DNA of 39,282 nt, taken from Steroidobacteraceae bacterium. Lineage in GTDB: Bacteria; Pseudomonadota; Gammaproteobacteria; Steroidobacterales; Steroidobacteraceae. The notes beneath the pieces were generated by a model. The model worked only from the letters and a program-made list of their open reading frames with translations, was not told the origin of the DNA and searched no databases. Position 1 is the first letter of the stretch. Each line of letters begins with the position of its first letter. A program made the position numbers and the translations under genes. Positions 1-8,340 of this stretch are shown in pieces. Location of the stretch: contig JAQSWD010000013.1 in assembly GCA_029266835.1 (NCBI GenBank), forward strand, positions 1-39,282. Direction: 5' to 3'.

Positions 1-541
1 CGTCGCGGTAGAACACGTTGTCGCCGGCGATGTCCTCGATGCCGGGATCACAGGCCTGGTAGTTGTAGAACGCGCGGCCCGCTTTCATGTCCTCGGGTTT
101 GAACGACACGCCGAAGTCGTAATTGAAATCGGACCCGTACGATGAGTAGAAGGGAATGCGCCAACCCATTTTTTCGCGCAGCTTGGTGAGCTCAGGCATG
201 GTGGCGCGCGCCACGGCCACGTACGACACGTCGTGGTTCTCGAGGTGTGGCAGCAGACCATCGACGTGGTCGATACCCAGCGCGCAGCCCACGCATTGCA
301 GTGGCTGTCCGGGGCCCTGCATCACGCTTTGCACCCACAATTGCGAACGTCCGCGGAACAGGTCTGCGAAGCGCACGCGGCCTTCGGCGGAATCGAACTC
401 GTAATCCTTCTCGATCTTGACCCAGGGCAGGGAGCGGCGTTTCTCGGCCAGCGCATCGCGGCGACGCGTGAACTCCTTTTCCTCCACCAACAGGCGCTTG
501 CGTTCTTCGAGCCATTCTTCTCGGCTGACGATCCGGGGCAT
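1..541 (-). CDS. DUF899 family thioredoxin-like protein (3' end cut by window)
   Basis: The visible 180 residues start at the ATG at 541 and run off the left edge, so the C-terminus is missing. The N-terminus (MPRIVSREEWLEERKRLL), the FTRRRDAL..RRSLPWV stretch and the GSDFNYDFGVSF motif are typical of the DUF899 family, which has a thioredoxin-like fold. A CxxC pair (Cys83 and Cys86, in CVGC) lies where the family usually carries its cysteines. No function is firmly established for the family; a redox role is inferred from the fold. It begins 9 bp after the stop of the TetR gene, so the two are very probably co-transcribed and controlled from the operator at 1191-1230. There is no signal peptide, so it is probably cytoplasmic. 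Confidence 0.85.
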   Translation of the reverse strand, partial: MPRIVSREEWLEERKRLLVEEKEFTRRRDALAEKRRSLPWVKIEKDYEFDSAEGRVRFADLFRGRSQLWVQSVMQGPGQPLQCVGCALGIDHVDGLLPHLENHDVSYVAVARATMPELTKLREKMGWRIPFYSSYGSDFNYDFGVSFKPEDMKAGRAFYNYQACDPGIEDIAGDNVFYRD

Positions 542-550
542 GACGACTCC

Positions 551-1183
551 TTAGCGGGGTTTTCTTCTCTTCTTGCTGGTCGAACGGGGAAACAGCATTT
601 CGACATGGCGATACAGGTGATCGATGCTGTCGAGGGCGGCTTGCCGGTCCTGCCTGGCCTTGGCCATGACAAACGCGCCCTGGACCACCGCCTGCATGAA
701 AGTGGCGAGCGAGTCGGCGGTCACGCCGGCTGGATACTCGCGCAGCACGTCTTCAATCATGGCGCGCAGGAACAGCAGGTGATTCTCGATGCTTACCGCG
801 CAGGCCTCACGAATGGCGGGGCTGGTTTCGTGCACCTCCTGGATCGTGGTGCCGGCGTAGCAGCTCCATTCCCGGATGTCGCCGGCGATCAGTTCCTTGC
901 GGTAGGCCACATAACCCAGCAGCCGGTCCAGCGCGTCTGGCTGCCGGTGATACTCGGCCAGCGAAAACAGGTGTGATGCACCCTGGTCCCACTGGCGGGC
1001 CGCTTCGATGGCGAGGTCTTCCTTGCTGGCGAAATGATGGAAGAAACTGCCCTTGGTGACGCCGGCCGCCGCACAGACGTCATCGACACGGGTGGCCGCG
1101 TAACCATGGGCGCGCACCAGGTCGATGGTGGCGGTCAGCAGGCGGGTGCGGGAGTTGGCGGTCTCTCTGGCGGCGGCGGGCAT
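551..1183 (-). CDS. TetR/AcrR family transcriptional regulator
   Basis: A 210-residue one-domain repressor. The N-terminal helix-turn-helix (about residues 12-58; TRVDDVCAAAGVTKGSFFHHF) is the classic TetR DNA-binding signature. The C-terminal part is the variable ligand-binding and dimerisation domain, and its ligand cannot be read from sequence. I chose the ATG at 1183 rather than the in-frame ATG at 1216: it has GGAG five bases upstream, whereas the 1216 start has no ribosome site and would sit inside the operator. The gene is followed after 9 bp by the DUF899 gene. The inverted repeats over its own promoter suggest autorepression and control of the downstream gene. Confidence 0.9.
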   Translation of the reverse strand: MPAAARETANSRTRLLTATIDLVRAHGYAATRVDDVCAAAGVTKGSFFHHFASKEDLAIEAARQWDQGASHLFSLAEYHRQPDALDRLLGYVAYRKELIAGDIREWSCYAGTTIQEVHETSPAIREACAVSIENHLLFLRAMIEDVLREYPAGVTADSLATFMQAVVQGAFVMAKARQDRQAALDSIDHLYRHVEMLFPRSTSKKRRKPR

Positions 1184-1190
1184 GTCGACT

Positions 1191-1230
1191 CCATACCATC
1201 GGGTATGGCCAACCATACCGGGAGGTACGT
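1191..1230. promoter_or_regulatory. TetR operator: alternating 7-bp half-sites at 11-bp steps
   Basis: CCATACC (1191-1197), GGTATGG (1202-1208) and CCATACC (1213-1219) are exact alternating inverted half-sites separated by 4 bp. A weaker fourth copy, GGTACGT (1224-1230, 5 of 7 matching), keeps the 11-bp register. The array overlaps the predicted -10 element and start region of the tetR promoter. Two overlapping palindromes of this sort fit binding of two TetR dimers; that stoichiometry is inference. Confidence 0.8.
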
Positions 1231-1241
1231 AGGCGGGTCAA
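1212..1241 (-). promoter_or_regulatory. Predicted sigma70-type promoter of tetR-DUF899
   Basis: On the minus strand, TTGACC (1241-1236) is followed after 18 bp by TATGGT (1217-1212), a 5/6 and 4/6 match to the consensus. The -10 element lies inside the half-site array, so a bound repressor would block it. Prediction from sequence only. Confidence 0.45.
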
Positions 1242-1275
1242 GACCGGGGCGCGGGTCTGCGGTACAGTCGCGGGC

Positions 1276-1584
1276 ATGGAAGATCAACCAGAGCCATCGC
1301 AGGGCCGGCCGCCGGAGGGGCCGCTGCGCATCTGCGCGCGCTTCCTGCGGGCGCCGGATGCCGAAATCTTCGCCGCTCGCCTGAACGCCGAAGGGATAGT
1401 CGCGCATGTCATGGATGCGAACACCGTTTACAGCGACGGGTTCGCCGGCGGCTTCGGCACGGGCGGCATCCGCGTGATGGTGCCGGAGTCACAGATGCCC
1501 GACGCGCAACGCGTGCTCGCGGCATTCAACGCCGGCGAATACGCCATCGACGAGGACTTCGACCCCAACGGTTACAATAGTTAG
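1276..1584 (+). CDS. DUF2007 domain protein (putative signal-transducing protein)
   Basis: A 102-residue soluble protein. After a proline-rich start, residues about 18-85 match the DUF2007 pattern: a beta strand (ICARFLRAPDAEIFAARL), an EGI turn, a glycine-rich loop (GGFGTGGIRVMVPES), then a helix (DAQRVLAAF). The family is annotated as putative signal-transducing, but no biochemical role is established. The C-terminal tail is acidic. No good ribosome site precedes the ATG. The gene is divergent from tetR and converges on leuB with a 19-bp gap, so it is probably its own transcript. Confidence 0.75.
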   Translation: MEDQPEPSQGRPPEGPLRICARFLRAPDAEIFAARLNAEGIVAHVMDANTVYSDGFAGGFGTGGIRVMVPESQMPDAQRVLAAFNAGEYAIDEDFDPNGYNS

Positions 1585-1603
1585 GGTCGGGCGCGGGTCC
1601 GAA

Positions 1604-2662
1604 TCAGTCCAGCGCCGCGAGGATGGCGTCGCCCATCTGCCGCGTCGTGAGTGCCGGGCGGCCTTTTTCCGCGATGTCCGCGGTGCGTGCGCCATCTTCG
1701 ATGGCCTTGTTCACAGCGCCTTCCACCGCGAGCGCTTCGGTTTCGAGGGCCAGCGAGTGCCGCAGCAGCATGGCGACGCTCAATATGGTGCCCACGGGGT
1801 TGGCGATGCCCTTGCCGGCAATATCCGGCGCCGAACCGTGAATGGGCTCGTAGAGCCCGCGGCGCCCCTCACCGATCGAAGCCGAGGGCAGGACACCCAG
1901 TGAGCTGGCAAGCATCGCGCCCTCGTCGGTCAGGATGTCGCCGAACATGTTTTCGGTGACCAGCACATCGAAATCGCGCGGCCTTCGGATCAGGTGCATG
2001 GCGGCGGAGTCCACCAGCATGTGCTCGATGCTTACGTCCGGGAATTCCTGCTTGATCACGCGTTCGGCCACTTCACGCCACAGGCGTGAGGTTTCGAGCA
2101 CATTGGATTTGTCGATGGAGAAAACCTGCTTGCGCCGCGAGCTGGCCAGGCGTCCGGCCACGCGCGTGATGCGCTCGACTTCCGCCACCGAGTAGCTGCA
2201 CAGGTCCGTCGCCGTGGTGGCGGTGCGGGTCTTTTCGCCGAAGTAGATGCCCCCGGTGAGTTCGCGGACGAACACCAGGTCCACGCCATCGAGCACTTCC
2301 GGCTTGATGGCCGAGGAATCACGCAGCGCGGGATGCAGCTTGATGGGGCGCAAGTTGGCGTACACGCCGAGTTCGCGGCGAATGCGCAGCAGGCCCTGCT
2401 CGGGCCGCACGGGCGAGGAGGGCCCCCACTTCGGGCCGCCGATGGCGCCCAGCAAGACCGCGTCGGCCGAGAGGCACTCGTCGAGAGTCGCCTTGGGCAA
2501 AGGATCGCCCGTGAGATCGATGGCCGCGCCACCGAAGGGCGCCGCGTTCATCTGGAATTCGTGGCCGAACTTCTCCGCCACCCGCTCGAGCACGCGCGTG
2601 CCCTCGGCGACGACCTCGGGACCGATGCCGTCGCCGGCAATGACCGCAATTCTTGCTTTCAT
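1604..2662 (-). CDS. leuB: 3-isopropylmalate dehydrogenase
   Basis: A 352-residue enzyme that oxidises and decarboxylates 3-isopropylmalate to 2-ketoisocaproate with NAD+, the third leucine-specific step. The N-terminus (IAVIAGDGIGPEVVAEG), the GAIGGPKW loop, the RPEQGLLRIRRELG substrate arm, and the metal/NAD region (VTENMFGDILTDE, then EPIHGSAPDIAGKGIANP) are all diagnostic. Length is normal for LeuB. It is the last gene of the operon: its ATG comes 9 bp after the leuD stop and it converges on the DUF2007 gene. No obvious terminator hairpin was seen in the 19-bp gap. Confidence 0.97.
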   Translation of the reverse strand: MKARIAVIAGDGIGPEVVAEGTRVLERVAEKFGHEFQMNAAPFGGAAIDLTGDPLPKATLDECLSADAVLLGAIGGPKWGPSSPVRPEQGLLRIRRELGVYANLRPIKLHPALRDSSAIKPEVLDGVDLVFVRELTGGIYFGEKTRTATTATDLCSYSVAEVERITRVAGRLASSRRKQVFSIDKSNVLETSRLWREVAERVIKQEFPDVSIEHMLVDSAAMHLIRRPRDFDVLVTENMFGDILTDEGAMLASSLGVLPSASIGEGRRGLYEPIHGSAPDIAGKGIANPVGTILSVAMLLRHSLALETEALAVEGAVNKAIEDGARTADIAEKGRPALTTRQMGDAILAALD

Positions 2663-2671
2663 GAAAACTCT

Positions 2672-3247
2672 TTAGAGATGCGCGCTTTCGTAGGCGGCAA
2701 TGGAGTCGCCCTTCGACAACAGGAAGCCGAGTTCATCGACTCCGTTGAGCAGGCAGTATTTCGCGAATCCCTCGAGCGGGAATTTCACGGCGGTGCCGTC
2801 AGGCAGCGTCAACGTGGTGCTCGCCACGTCGATGTTCAATTCCACATTGGGATTCGCCAGCAGCCAGGCATGCGTCTTTTCGTCGACGAGGACGGGCAGC
2901 AGCCCGTTCTTGAGGCAGTTGGTGCGGAAGATGTCGGCGAACTCGGTGCTGATCACGGCGGCGAAACCGAAGTCCTGCAGCGCCCAGGGCGCGTGTTCGC
3001 GCGAGCTGCCGCAGCCGAGGTTGCGGCCCGCGACCAGGATGGCGGCGCCTTTGGCTTCCGGCTTGTTCAGCGCGAAATCCGGCTTGGGATTTCCGTCGCC
3101 GTCGTAGCGCCAGTCGGCGAACAGGTGCTTGCCGAAGCCGGCCTTGGACGTCGCAGTGAGGAAGCGCGCCGGGATGATCTGGTCGGTGTCGATGTTGGCC
3201 GCGGGAAGCGCGACCGTGCGGGAGCGGATCTGGGTGACTGCGGGCAT
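2672..3247 (-). CDS. leuD: 3-isopropylmalate dehydratase small subunit
   Basis: A 191-residue swivel-domain subunit that pairs with LeuC to isomerise 2-isopropylmalate to 3-isopropylmalate. Family marks are [13 protein letters not shown] near the N-terminus and [13 protein letters not shown] in the middle. I start it at the ATG at 3247, which follows the leuC stop by 4 bp. An in-frame GTG at 3289 would overlap leuC by about 37 bp and add residues unlike the family start. The ribosome site is weak, so translational coupling to leuC is likely. Confidence 0.95.
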   Translation of the reverse strand: MPAVTQIRSRTVALPAANIDTDQIIPARFLTATSKAGFGKHLFADWRYDGDGNPKPDFALNKPEAKGAAILVAGRNLGCGSSREHAPWALQDFGFAAVISTEFADIFRTNCLKNGLLPVLVDEKTHAWLLANPNVELNIDVASTTLTLPDGTAVKFPLEGFAKYCLLNGVDELGFLLSKGDSIAAYESAHL

Positions 3248-3251
3248 GTTG

Positions 3252-4655
3252 TTAGTGGGTGAATTCGCGCGGATCGGTGACGCGGCCACGGATGGCCGAA
3301 GCGGCGGCGGTTTCGGGACTGGCGAGCAGGGTACGCGCGCCCTGGCCCTGGCGGCCCTCGAAATTACGGTTGCTGGTGCTCACCGAATAGTGGCCGGCGG
3401 GCACGAGATCGCCATTCATTCCCAGGCACATGGAGCAGCCGCTTTCACGCCACTCGGCGCCGGCTGCTTTGAATACCTGGTCTAGGCCCTCGGCTTCCGC
3501 GGCGCGTTTCACCGACTGGGAGCCCGGCACCACCAGCATCTTCACGCCGCTGGCCAGCTTGTGGCCGCGAAGAACGTTCGCAGCCTTGCGCAGGTCAGAC
3601 AGGCGGCCATTGGTGCAACTGCCGACGAACACGTTCTGCACGGGCACATCGGAAATGACCTGCCCGGCAGCGAGACCCATGTACTTCAACGCCTTCTCGA
3701 AGACGGCATCGCCGCTGGCCGGCACGCTGCCGGTGACCGGCGCCACCATTCCGGGATGCGTGCCGTAAGTGACCATGGGCACGAGCGAGGCGGCATCGAT
3801 CTCCACGCTGCGGTCGAAAACGGCGCCGGCATCGGTGGGTAGTCGGGACCAGCGCGCCACCGCCTTCTCCCAATCGGCGCCCTTGGGGGCGCGCGGCGTC
3901 GCTTTCAGGTACTCGAACGTGGTCGCGTCCGGCGCGATCATGCCGGCGCGAGCGCCGGCCTCGATGGACATGTTGCAGATGGTCATGCGCTCGTCCATCG
4001 ACATGGCTTCGATGGCCGCACCGCGATATTCGAGCACGTAACCCGTGCCGCCCGACACGCCGATCTTGCCGATGATGGCGAGGATCAGGTCTTTTGCCGT
4101 CACGCCCGCTGGCAGATGGTTGACCACGTTGATCGCGAAGGTCTTCGGCTTGCGCTGGAGCAGGCACTGCGTAGCCAGCACGTGACCCACTTCGGTGGTG
4201 CCGATGCCGAAGGCGAGGGCGCCGAAGGCGCCATGCGTCGACGTGTGGCTGTCGCCGCAGACGATGGTCTTGCCAGGCTGCGTGAGACCCAGTTCCGGCC
4301 CGATGATGTGCACGATGCCGCGCCGGCTGTCCTGCAGATTGAACAGCTCGACGCCGAACTCCTGCGCGTTGATCTCGAGCTGCTTCACCTGCTTCGCGGC
4401 CGAATCGACGGCGATCGGTACGCCGCCGAACACCTGCTCGGTGCGCGTGGGCGTGGAGTGGTCCATGGTCGCGAGCGTCAGGTCGGGACGGCGAAGCTTG
4501 AGGCCGCGATTGCGCAGCTCGGTGTACGCCTGGGGCGTGGTGACTTCGTGCGTGAGGTGCAGGTCGATGAACAGCACCGCAGGGGTGTCGGCGGTTTCGG
4601 GGACTACCACGTGGTCGTCCCAGACTTTCTGGAAAAGGGTTCTTGGGGTGGTCAT
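3252..4655 (-). CDS. leuC: 3-isopropylmalate dehydratase large subunit
   Basis: A 467-residue aconitase-family subunit. Three cysteines for the [4Fe-4S] cluster are visible: Cys347 (GSCTNGR), Cys407 and Cys410 (CSMCLGMN). ATMDHSTPT and [13 protein letters not shown] are further family signatures. With LeuD it forms the heterodimer that converts 2- to 3-isopropylmalate in the cytoplasm. Length matches the usual 466 or so. It lies 79 bp downstream of ilvE, the widest gap among the structural genes of this operon, and that gap is filled by a GGGGACAG-type repeat. Confidence 0.97.
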   Translation of the reverse strand: MTTPRTLFQKVWDDHVVVPETADTPAVLFIDLHLTHEVTTPQAYTELRNRGLKLRRPDLTLATMDHSTPTRTEQVFGGVPIAVDSAAKQVKQLEINAQEFGVELFNLQDSRRGIVHIIGPELGLTQPGKTIVCGDSHTSTHGAFGALAFGIGTTEVGHVLATQCLLQRKPKTFAINVVNHLPAGVTAKDLILAIIGKIGVSGGTGYVLEYRGAAIEAMSMDERMTICNMSIEAGARAGMIAPDATTFEYLKATPRAPKGADWEKAVARWSRLPTDAGAVFDRSVEIDAASLVPMVTYGTHPGMVAPVTGSVPASGDAVFEKALKYMGLAAGQVISDVPVQNVFVGSCTNGRLSDLRKAANVLRGHKLASGVKMLVVPGSQSVKRAAEAEGLDQVFKAAGAEWRESGCSMCLGMNGDLVPAGHYSVSTSNRNFEGRQGQGARTLLASPETAAASAIRGRVTDPREFTH

Positions 4656-4670
4656 GTGCTTGCAGGTAAG

Positions 4671-4716
4671 AGGGGACAGTCACCATTGTCCGGATGGAAA
4701 ACGCGGACAGTCCCCT
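4671..4716. repeat. GGGGACAG-type palindromic repeat between ilvE and leuC
   Basis: The element opens with AGGGGACAGTCACC and closes with CGGACAGTCCCCT, so the ends form an AGGGGAC/GTCCCCT inverted repeat, with TGTCCGGA inside. It resembles the hairpin at 21673-21697. Such GGGGACAG palindromes recur in many proteobacterial genomes and resemble REP-like elements; that assignment is recalled, not searched. It sits inside the operon and could act as an RNA-stability or partial termination element. Confidence 0.6.
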
Positions 4717-4734
4717 GGCTAGCTGGCGATCCGG

Positions 4735-5691
4735 TCATCCGGCTACGGCGGCTCTCGGGGCGTTCATGTCGACGTAGTCGAGCCAGCCGTGGCGGTCTTC
4801 ACTGCGTCCCTGCACCAGCGCGAAGTAGGCGTTGGCGAGTTTCGCGGTGACCGGGCCACGCTTGCCGTTGCCGATCTGGATACCGTCGACCGAACGGATG
4901 GCCGCGACTTCCGTTGCGGTTCCCGTGAAGAACAGTTCGTCGGCGAGATAGAGCATTTCGCGCGGGATGGCCATCTCGCGCACTTCGATGCCCTGGTCCC
5001 GGGCCAGCGTCATGACGGTGTGGCGGGTGATGCCATTGAGCAGCGAATGTGCGACACCCGGCGTATACAACACGCCGTCCTTGATGAGGAACAGGTTCTC
5101 GCCGGCGCCTTCGCTCACGGTGCCGTCCGAGGACAGGCCGATGCCTTCGACGAAGCCGAGACGCTTGGCCTCGAGCCCGATGAGCTGGCTGGACAGATAA
5201 TTGCCGCCGGCCTTGGCCATGGCGGGAATCGTGTTCGGCGCCACGCGCTGCCAGGACGAGATGCAGACATCCACGCCTTCTTCTTCGGCGGCGCCGAGGT
5301 ACTTGCCCCATTCCCACGCGGCGATGGCCACTTCGACGGGGGGATCGATCTTCGGCACCACGCCGATTTCGCCATAGCCGCGAAAGGCCACGGGACGCAG
5401 GTAGGCGCCGCGCGCCAGGCCGTTCTGCGCGATCACTTCGCGTTGGCCATTGTTCAACTGTTCCGCGGTGAAAGGAATGTTGATTCGGTAGATCTTGGCC
5501 GAGTCGAACAGGCGTCTGGTGTGATCCTTGAGGCGGAAGATCGCCGGGCCGCGCGGTGTCTCGTAGGCGCGCACGCCTTCGAACACCGAGGAGCCGTAGT
5601 GCAGGGCGTGCGAAAGCACGTGCACCGTGGCCTTTTCCCAGGGGACCAGCTTGCCGTTGAACCAGATGTACTTCGTTGCAGGAATGGGCAT
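4735..5691 (-). CDS. ilvE: Branched-chain amino acid aminotransferase
   Basis: A 318-residue class IV PLP aminotransferase that makes the final transfer from glutamate to the 2-keto acids of leucine, isoleucine and valine. The PLP lysine is Lys160 (AMAKAGGNYLSS). Other marks are YIWFNGKLVPWEKA at the N-terminus, the ALHYGSSVFEGVRAY motif and the cofactor loop SEGAGENLFLI. Length and order are those of bacterial IlvE. It starts 21 bp after the leuA stop, so it is co-transcribed with leuA and leuCDB. A D-amino-acid or aminodeoxychorismate enzyme of the same fold is unlikely given these motifs and the operon. Confidence 0.96.
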   Translation of the reverse strand: MPIPATKYIWFNGKLVPWEKATVHVLSHALHYGSSVFEGVRAYETPRGPAIFRLKDHTRRLFDSAKIYRINIPFTAEQLNNGQREVIAQNGLARGAYLRPVAFRGYGEIGVVPKIDPPVEVAIAAWEWGKYLGAAEEEGVDVCISSWQRVAPNTIPAMAKAGGNYLSSQLIGLEAKRLGFVEGIGLSSDGTVSEGAGENLFLIKDGVLYTPGVAHSLLNGITRHTVMTLARDQGIEVREMAIPREMLYLADELFFTGTATEVAAIRSVDGIQIGNGKRGPVTAKLANAYFALVQGRSEDRHGWLDYVDMNAPRAAVAG

Positions 5692-5712
5692 GTCTGAAAA
5701 CTCCGTGAACTT

Positions 5713-7281
5713 CTAGACCACGGCCTGCGCAACGCGTTGCGTGCCCGTACGGGCCAGCGTGGCGGATGCGAGCTCGATGCGGTTGATCACTTCGAGGAAG
5801 GCCTGTGTCGCGGACTCGACGATGTTGGTGGACACACTCGAGCCGCGGTAAGTGCGCTGATTGTACTCCACGTATACGAGCGCTTCGCCCTGGGCGTCTT
5901 CGCCCGCCGATACGCTTCGTACCTCGAACTTGCGCAATACGACATCCACGCCCGTGGCGTGTTCGATCGCCTTGAGTGCGGCGTCGACCGGGCCGTCGCC
6001 CGTGGAACGCATCTCGATCTCGCGGCCGTCGGCGTGCTTGAGGCGCACCGTGGCTTCCGCGGTCTTGGCGCTCTCGAAAGACGTGCGCAGGTTGAGCAGG
6101 GACCAGGGCCCCGACTCCGAATGTTCGGCCTGCAGCACCAGCGCCTCGATGTCGCCGTCGTACAGTTCCTTCTTCTTGTCGGCCAGCGCCTTGAACTCCT
6201 CGAACACGCGCGCGAATTCCACGTCGTCGAGTTCGAAGCCCAGTTCCTTGATGCGATCGCGCAGCGCGTGGCGCCCGCTGTGCTTGCCCAGCACCAGCGA
6301 CGAACGCGACAGGCCCACGTCCTGTGGACGCATGATCTCGTAGGTACTGTGGTGCTTGAGCATGCCGTGCTGGTGGATGCCCGATTCGTGCGCGAAGGCG
6401 TTCTCGCCGACGATGGCCTTGTTGCGTGGGATGGGCGTGCCGACGATGTTCGCCAGCATGCGCGAGGTGGGGTAGAGACGGGTGGTGTTGATGCCCGTGT
6501 CGAGGTTGAAGAACGCGTCGCGCGTCTTCAACGCCATCACGACTTCTTCGAGCGAGCAGTTCCCCGCGCGTTCGCCGATGCCGTTGATGGTGCACTCGAT
6601 CTGCCGGGCGCCGGCCACCACGGCGGTGAGACTGTTGGCCACGGCCATGCCGAGATCGTCATGGCAATGGACGCTGAGCCGGATCTTGTCGATGCCGCGC
6701 ACGTTCTTGCGCAGGTATCGGAAGAGCTCGGCGAACTCGTCCGGCACCGTGTAGCCCACGGTGTCGGGAATGTTCACGGTGGTGGCGCCGGCTGCGATGA
6801 CGGCCTCGACCACCTCGGTGAGGAAATCCAGTTCGGTGCGCGAAGCGTCTTCGGGCGAGAACTCCACGTCCTCGCAAAGTTCACGCGCGAACTTCACGCC
6901 TTCCACGGCCGTGCGGATGATTTCCTCACGCGCCATGTTGAGCTTGAACTCGCGGTGGATGGCGCTGGTGGCGAGAAACACGTGGATGCGTTTGTTCGCC
7001 GCCGGCGCGATCGCCGTCTGGACACGCGTGATGTCGTCGCGGTTGCAGCGCGCGAGGCCGCAGATGATGGGTCCCTGCACCTCGCGCGCCACCGCGTTCA
7101 CGCTTTCCCAATCGCCGCGCGAGGCGGCGGGAAAGCCCGCTTCGATGACATCTACCCCAAGGTCCGCAAGCGCGCGCGCTACCCGGAGCTTCTCCGGTTG
7201 CGCCATGCTGCAGCCCGGCGACTGTTCGCCGTCTCGCAGCGTGGTATCGAATATCAGGACTCGATCACGTTGTGCGGGCAT
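5713..7281 (-). CDS. leuA: 2-isopropylmalate synthase
   Basis: A 522-residue enzyme that condenses acetyl-CoA with 2-ketoisovalerate, the committed leucine step. The catalytic TIM barrel opens with IFDTTLRDGEQSPGCSM. The metal-binding HCHDDLGMAVAN and NGIGERAGNCS motifs follow. The C-terminal part (about residues 390-520) is the LeuA regulatory domain, where leucine feedback normally acts. I placed the start at the ATG at 7281, with AGGA about nine bases upstream; the open frame continues further upstream but reads across the end of ilvC. Length matches E. coli LeuA. It lies 41 bp downstream of the damaged ilvC. Confidence 0.97.
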   Translation of the reverse strand: MPAQRDRVLIFDTTLRDGEQSPGCSMAQPEKLRVARALADLGVDVIEAGFPAASRGDWESVNAVAREVQGPIICGLARCNRDDITRVQTAIAPAANKRIHVFLATSAIHREFKLNMAREEIIRTAVEGVKFARELCEDVEFSPEDASRTELDFLTEVVEAVIAAGATTVNIPDTVGYTVPDEFAELFRYLRKNVRGIDKIRLSVHCHDDLGMAVANSLTAVVAGARQIECTINGIGERAGNCSLEEVVMALKTRDAFFNLDTGINTTRLYPTSRMLANIVGTPIPRNKAIVGENAFAHESGIHQHGMLKHHSTYEIMRPQDVGLSRSSLVLGKHSGRHALRDRIKELGFELDDVEFARVFEEFKALADKKKELYDGDIEALVLQAEHSESGPWSLLNLRTSFESAKTAEATVRLKHADGREIEMRSTGDGPVDAALKAIEHATGVDVVLRKFEVRSVSAGEDAQGEALVYVEYNQRTYRGSSVSTNIVESATQAFLEVINRIELASATLARTGTQRVAQAVV

Positions 7282-7322
7282 TGGGGTTCTTCCTGGTCGA
7301 AGATGGCTCTGTCGGGAGGTTG

Positions 7323-8203
7323 TTAGCGGCCTTGCTCCAGCCAGGGCATGCGGGCGCGCAGTTCCTTGCCCACCTTCTCGATCTGGTGATCCAGGTCGGC
7401 CTGCATGAGCCGGTTGTATTCCTTGCGGCCGCCGGCGTTTTCGGCGATCCACTGCTTCACGAACTTGCCCTTCTGGATCTCCTTGAGGATCTTGCCCATC
7501 TCTTTCTTGGTCTTGTCGTTGACCACGCGCGGGCCGCGCGTCAGGTCGCCGTACTTGCTTCCACCAGCGTCTCGAAGCCCTTGAGAATGAGGTCGGAGGT
7601 GCCGCCGCAGAGCACGGCCTGCTCGCCGAACAGATCAGTCTCGGTCTCTTCAGCGAACGTGGTCTCGAGGACGCCGCCGCGCGTGCCGCCGATGCCGTGG
7701 CCGTAGGCCAGCGCCTTGTCGAAGGCCTTGCCCGTGGGGTTCTGGAACACGGCGATCAGCGAAGGCACGCCGCGACCCTGCTGGTACTGGCGGCGCACGA
7801 GGTCACCGGGACCTTTGGGCGCGATCAGCGAGACGTCGAGATCCTTGCGCGGCTTGATGAGCTTGAAGTGGATGTTGAGGCCATGCGCGAACAGCAGCGA
7901 AGCGCCTTTCGGCAGGGCCTTCTCGACCTGGTTGTACAGGTCCGCCTGCGCCAGGTCAGGGACCAGCATCGCCACCAGCGACGCGCCCTTCACGGCCTCG
8001 ACCGGCTCGGCGACCTTGAGGCCATCCTTCTTCGCCTTCTTCCAGCTCGCGCCATTCTTGCGCACGCCAACGACGACGTCGTGACCGCTGTCCTTCAAGT
8101 TGAGCGCGTGCGCGCGGCCCTGGCTTCCGTAACCCAGGATGGCGATCCGGGCTTTCTTGAGCGCCTTCTTGTCTACGTCTTTGCCCGAGTACAACTTCGT
8201 CAT
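7323..8203 (-). pseudogene. ilvC: Ketol-acid reductoisomerase, internal deletion plus frameshift
   Basis: The first 216 codons are a good class I IlvC: the NAD(P)-binding [26 protein letters not shown], and the Mg-site block [16 protein letters not shown]. After GFETLVEA (about 7556) the frame is lost and ends at TGA at 7541. The correct C-terminus resumes in another frame at [12 protein letters not shown] and runs to the stop at 7323. About 38-39 codons expected between them are absent, and the missing length is not a multiple of three. In class I enzymes this segment holds two metal-binding glutamates (HELKL region) and a substrate-contacting serine, so the product should be inactive. GGAG lies seven bases before the ATG. 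The rest is undecayed, so the lesion is recent or an assembly or sequencing error. Confidence 0.85.
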
Positions 8204-8236
8204 TGTCTGCTCCAGTGTCCTTCAAACGATCATGAG

Positions 8237-8272
8237 AAAAACCCCGCATCGGCAAGGCCGGTGCGGGGTTTT
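8237..8272 (-). terminator. Attenuator terminator upstream of ilvC
   Basis: On the minus strand an exact 11-bp inverted repeat, AAAACCCCGCA/TGCGGGGTTTT in plus-strand letters (8238-8248 and 8262-8272), is extended by 4 more pairs after one mismatch, with a 3-base loop. It ends in five T residues on the transcribed strand. It lies 21 bp after the leader-peptide stop and about 33 bp before the ilvC ATG. Its position and the competing stem upstream make it an attenuator rather than a gene-end terminator. Confidence 0.88.
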
Positions 8273-8340
8273 AGGTGAATGCTTGCTCGTGTGTTAGCGA
8301 GTCGAGCAGGCGTCCCGCACCGTACTCCCGATAAGGAGTA
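8260..8340 (-). promoter_or_regulatory. Antiterminator and pause stems of the ilv-leu leader
   Basis: In the minus-strand RNA, CGGTGCGGG (8322-8314) is the exact 9-base complement of CCCGCACCG in the 5' arm of the terminator (8267-8259), so the two stems cannot coexist. A second stem, TACTCC (8340-8335) with GGAGTA (8328-8323), falls on the leader codons CTA CTC CTT ATC GGG AGT and leads directly into the antiterminator strand. A ribosome stalled on the Leu/Ile codons would break this stem and free the antiterminator. This is the standard trp/ilv attenuation logic, inferred from base pairing. Confidence 0.75.

Noticed and set aside
4799..6595. A 598-codon minus-strand frame across ilvE and leuA
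   Set aside because: Out of frame with two certain genes and composed of Arg/His/Gly-rich sequence; a GC-rich artefact.
5737..7326. A 529-codon open frame on the plus strand opposite leuA
   Set aside because: It is a shadow of leuA in GC-rich DNA: no recognisable domains, biased composition (His, Ala, Arg, Val) and no ribosome site.
7541..8203. A naturally short 220-residue IlvC
   Set aside because: The missing C-terminal part is still present downstream in another frame, so this is a lesion rather than a short family member.
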